Positions 63,696 to 64,000 of a stretch of DNA of 64,000 nt are shown here, one piece after another. The first letter of the stretch is position 1. Each line of letters begins with the position of its first letter. The stretch lies in assembly GCF_020271745.1 (NCBI RefSeq), contig NZ_CP084296.1, positions 124,001 through 188,000 of the forward strand, read 5' to 3'. Below the pieces are notes generated by a model. The model was given only the letters and a program-made list of their open reading frames with translations. It was not told the origin of the DNA and did no database searches. The position numbers and the translations under genes are program-made. The stretch is from Providencia alcalifaciens. GTDB taxonomy: Bacteria; Pseudomonadota; Gammaproteobacteria; Enterobacterales; Enterobacteriaceae.

Positions 63696-64000
63696 TCATT
63701 CATCTTCTAAGTAAGTGTAACCGTACAACCCACTTTCAAACTCGTTCACAAAATCTTTTTGCAGCTCGTCACTCAGCCCTGTGCCTTTCACTTGCTCAAT
63801 GAAGCTTTCTAACAGCACTTCAGGAACCAGCTTCACGTATTGCAACATATCCGCAACGGAATCGCCTTCTTCACTTTGCAAGTAACGAATGTTGCCTTGG
63901 CTATCAACCCACACATCGATGGCGGCAGTATCGCCGAATAAGTTGTGCATGTTGCCTAAAATTTCTTGGTATGCCCCAATCATAAAGAAGCCAATCATCG
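63696..64000 (-). CDS. speA: Biosynthetic arginine decarboxylase, C-terminal part
   Basis: PLP enzyme of the alanine-racemase-like fold III that makes agmatine from arginine, the step before SpeB. Only the last 100 residues are in the window: [20 protein letters not shown] is the highly conserved C-terminal block of SpeA, followed by the acidic, more variable domain and the end [11 protein letters not shown], identical in E. coli. The 5' part lies beyond the right edge. Confidence 0.95.
   Translation of the reverse strand, partial: MIGFFMIGAYQEILGNMHNLFGDTAAIDVWVDSQGNIRYLQSEEGDSVADMLQYVKLVPEVLLESFIEQVKGTGLSDELQKDFVNEFESGLYGYTYLEDE

Overview
The window is a compact, moderately AT-rich enterobacterial chromosome segment. 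Protein sequences and gene order point to the family Morganellaceae, most likely Providencia. That placement is inferred from near-E. coli-like core proteins, AT-rich spacers and overall layout; no database search was run. From about 2.1 to 57 kb the order broadly follows the E. coli 1.5-3 min region: yacL-acnB, lpd-aceF-aceE-pdhR, nadC/ampD, ppdD-hofB-hofC, coaE-zapD-yacG, mutT-secA-secM, lpxC, the dcw division/cell-wall cluster, cra, ilvHI, leuO, leuLABCD and sgrR/sgrS. Both outer edges (argO-mscS on the left; mutH-ygdQ and speB-speA on the right) carry genes that lie near 64-66 min in E. coli, so the block sits in a different chromosomal context here.

Layout. 1-4.7 kb: arginine exporter, mechanosensitive channel, YacL and aconitase B. 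5.2-7.4 kb: an AT-rich accessory pocket, all on the minus strand, which I read as a graveyard of toxin C-terminal tails, each followed by a small immunity-like gene. 7.5-14.8 kb: the pyruvate dehydrogenase operon with its repressor PdhR and a perfect PdhR operator. 15.3-22 kb: nadC, ampD, a type IV pilin/assembly trio, coaE, zapD and yacG. 22-27.4 kb: mutT, secA, the secretion monitor secM with a variant arrest motif, a DciA/DUF721 gene and lpxC. 27.5-44.3 kb: the complete dcw cluster from mraZ to ftsZ, led by a MraZ operator. 45-57.3 kb: cra, acetolactate synthase III, an acyl-CoA ligase, LeuO and the attenuator-controlled leucine operon. 57.4-59.3 kb: a short SgrS-like sRNA without sgrT, and sgrR. 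59.3-61.3 kb: a DnaA-box cluster resembling DARS2, then mutH and ygdQ. 61.4-64 kb: a small helix-hairpin-helix protein, an alpha/beta hydrolase and the agmatine branch speB/speA.

How the genes work together. The PDH operon feeds acetyl-CoA to aconitase and the TCA cycle. Cra, PdhR, LeuO, SgrR and the leu attenuator tune carbon and branched-chain amino acid flux. The dcw genes make lipid II and build the divisome, with ZapD and LpxC alongside. SecM senses export and sets SecA output. The least explained material is the 5.2-7.4 kb pocket, followed by the DARS2-like cluster and the minimal sgrS.
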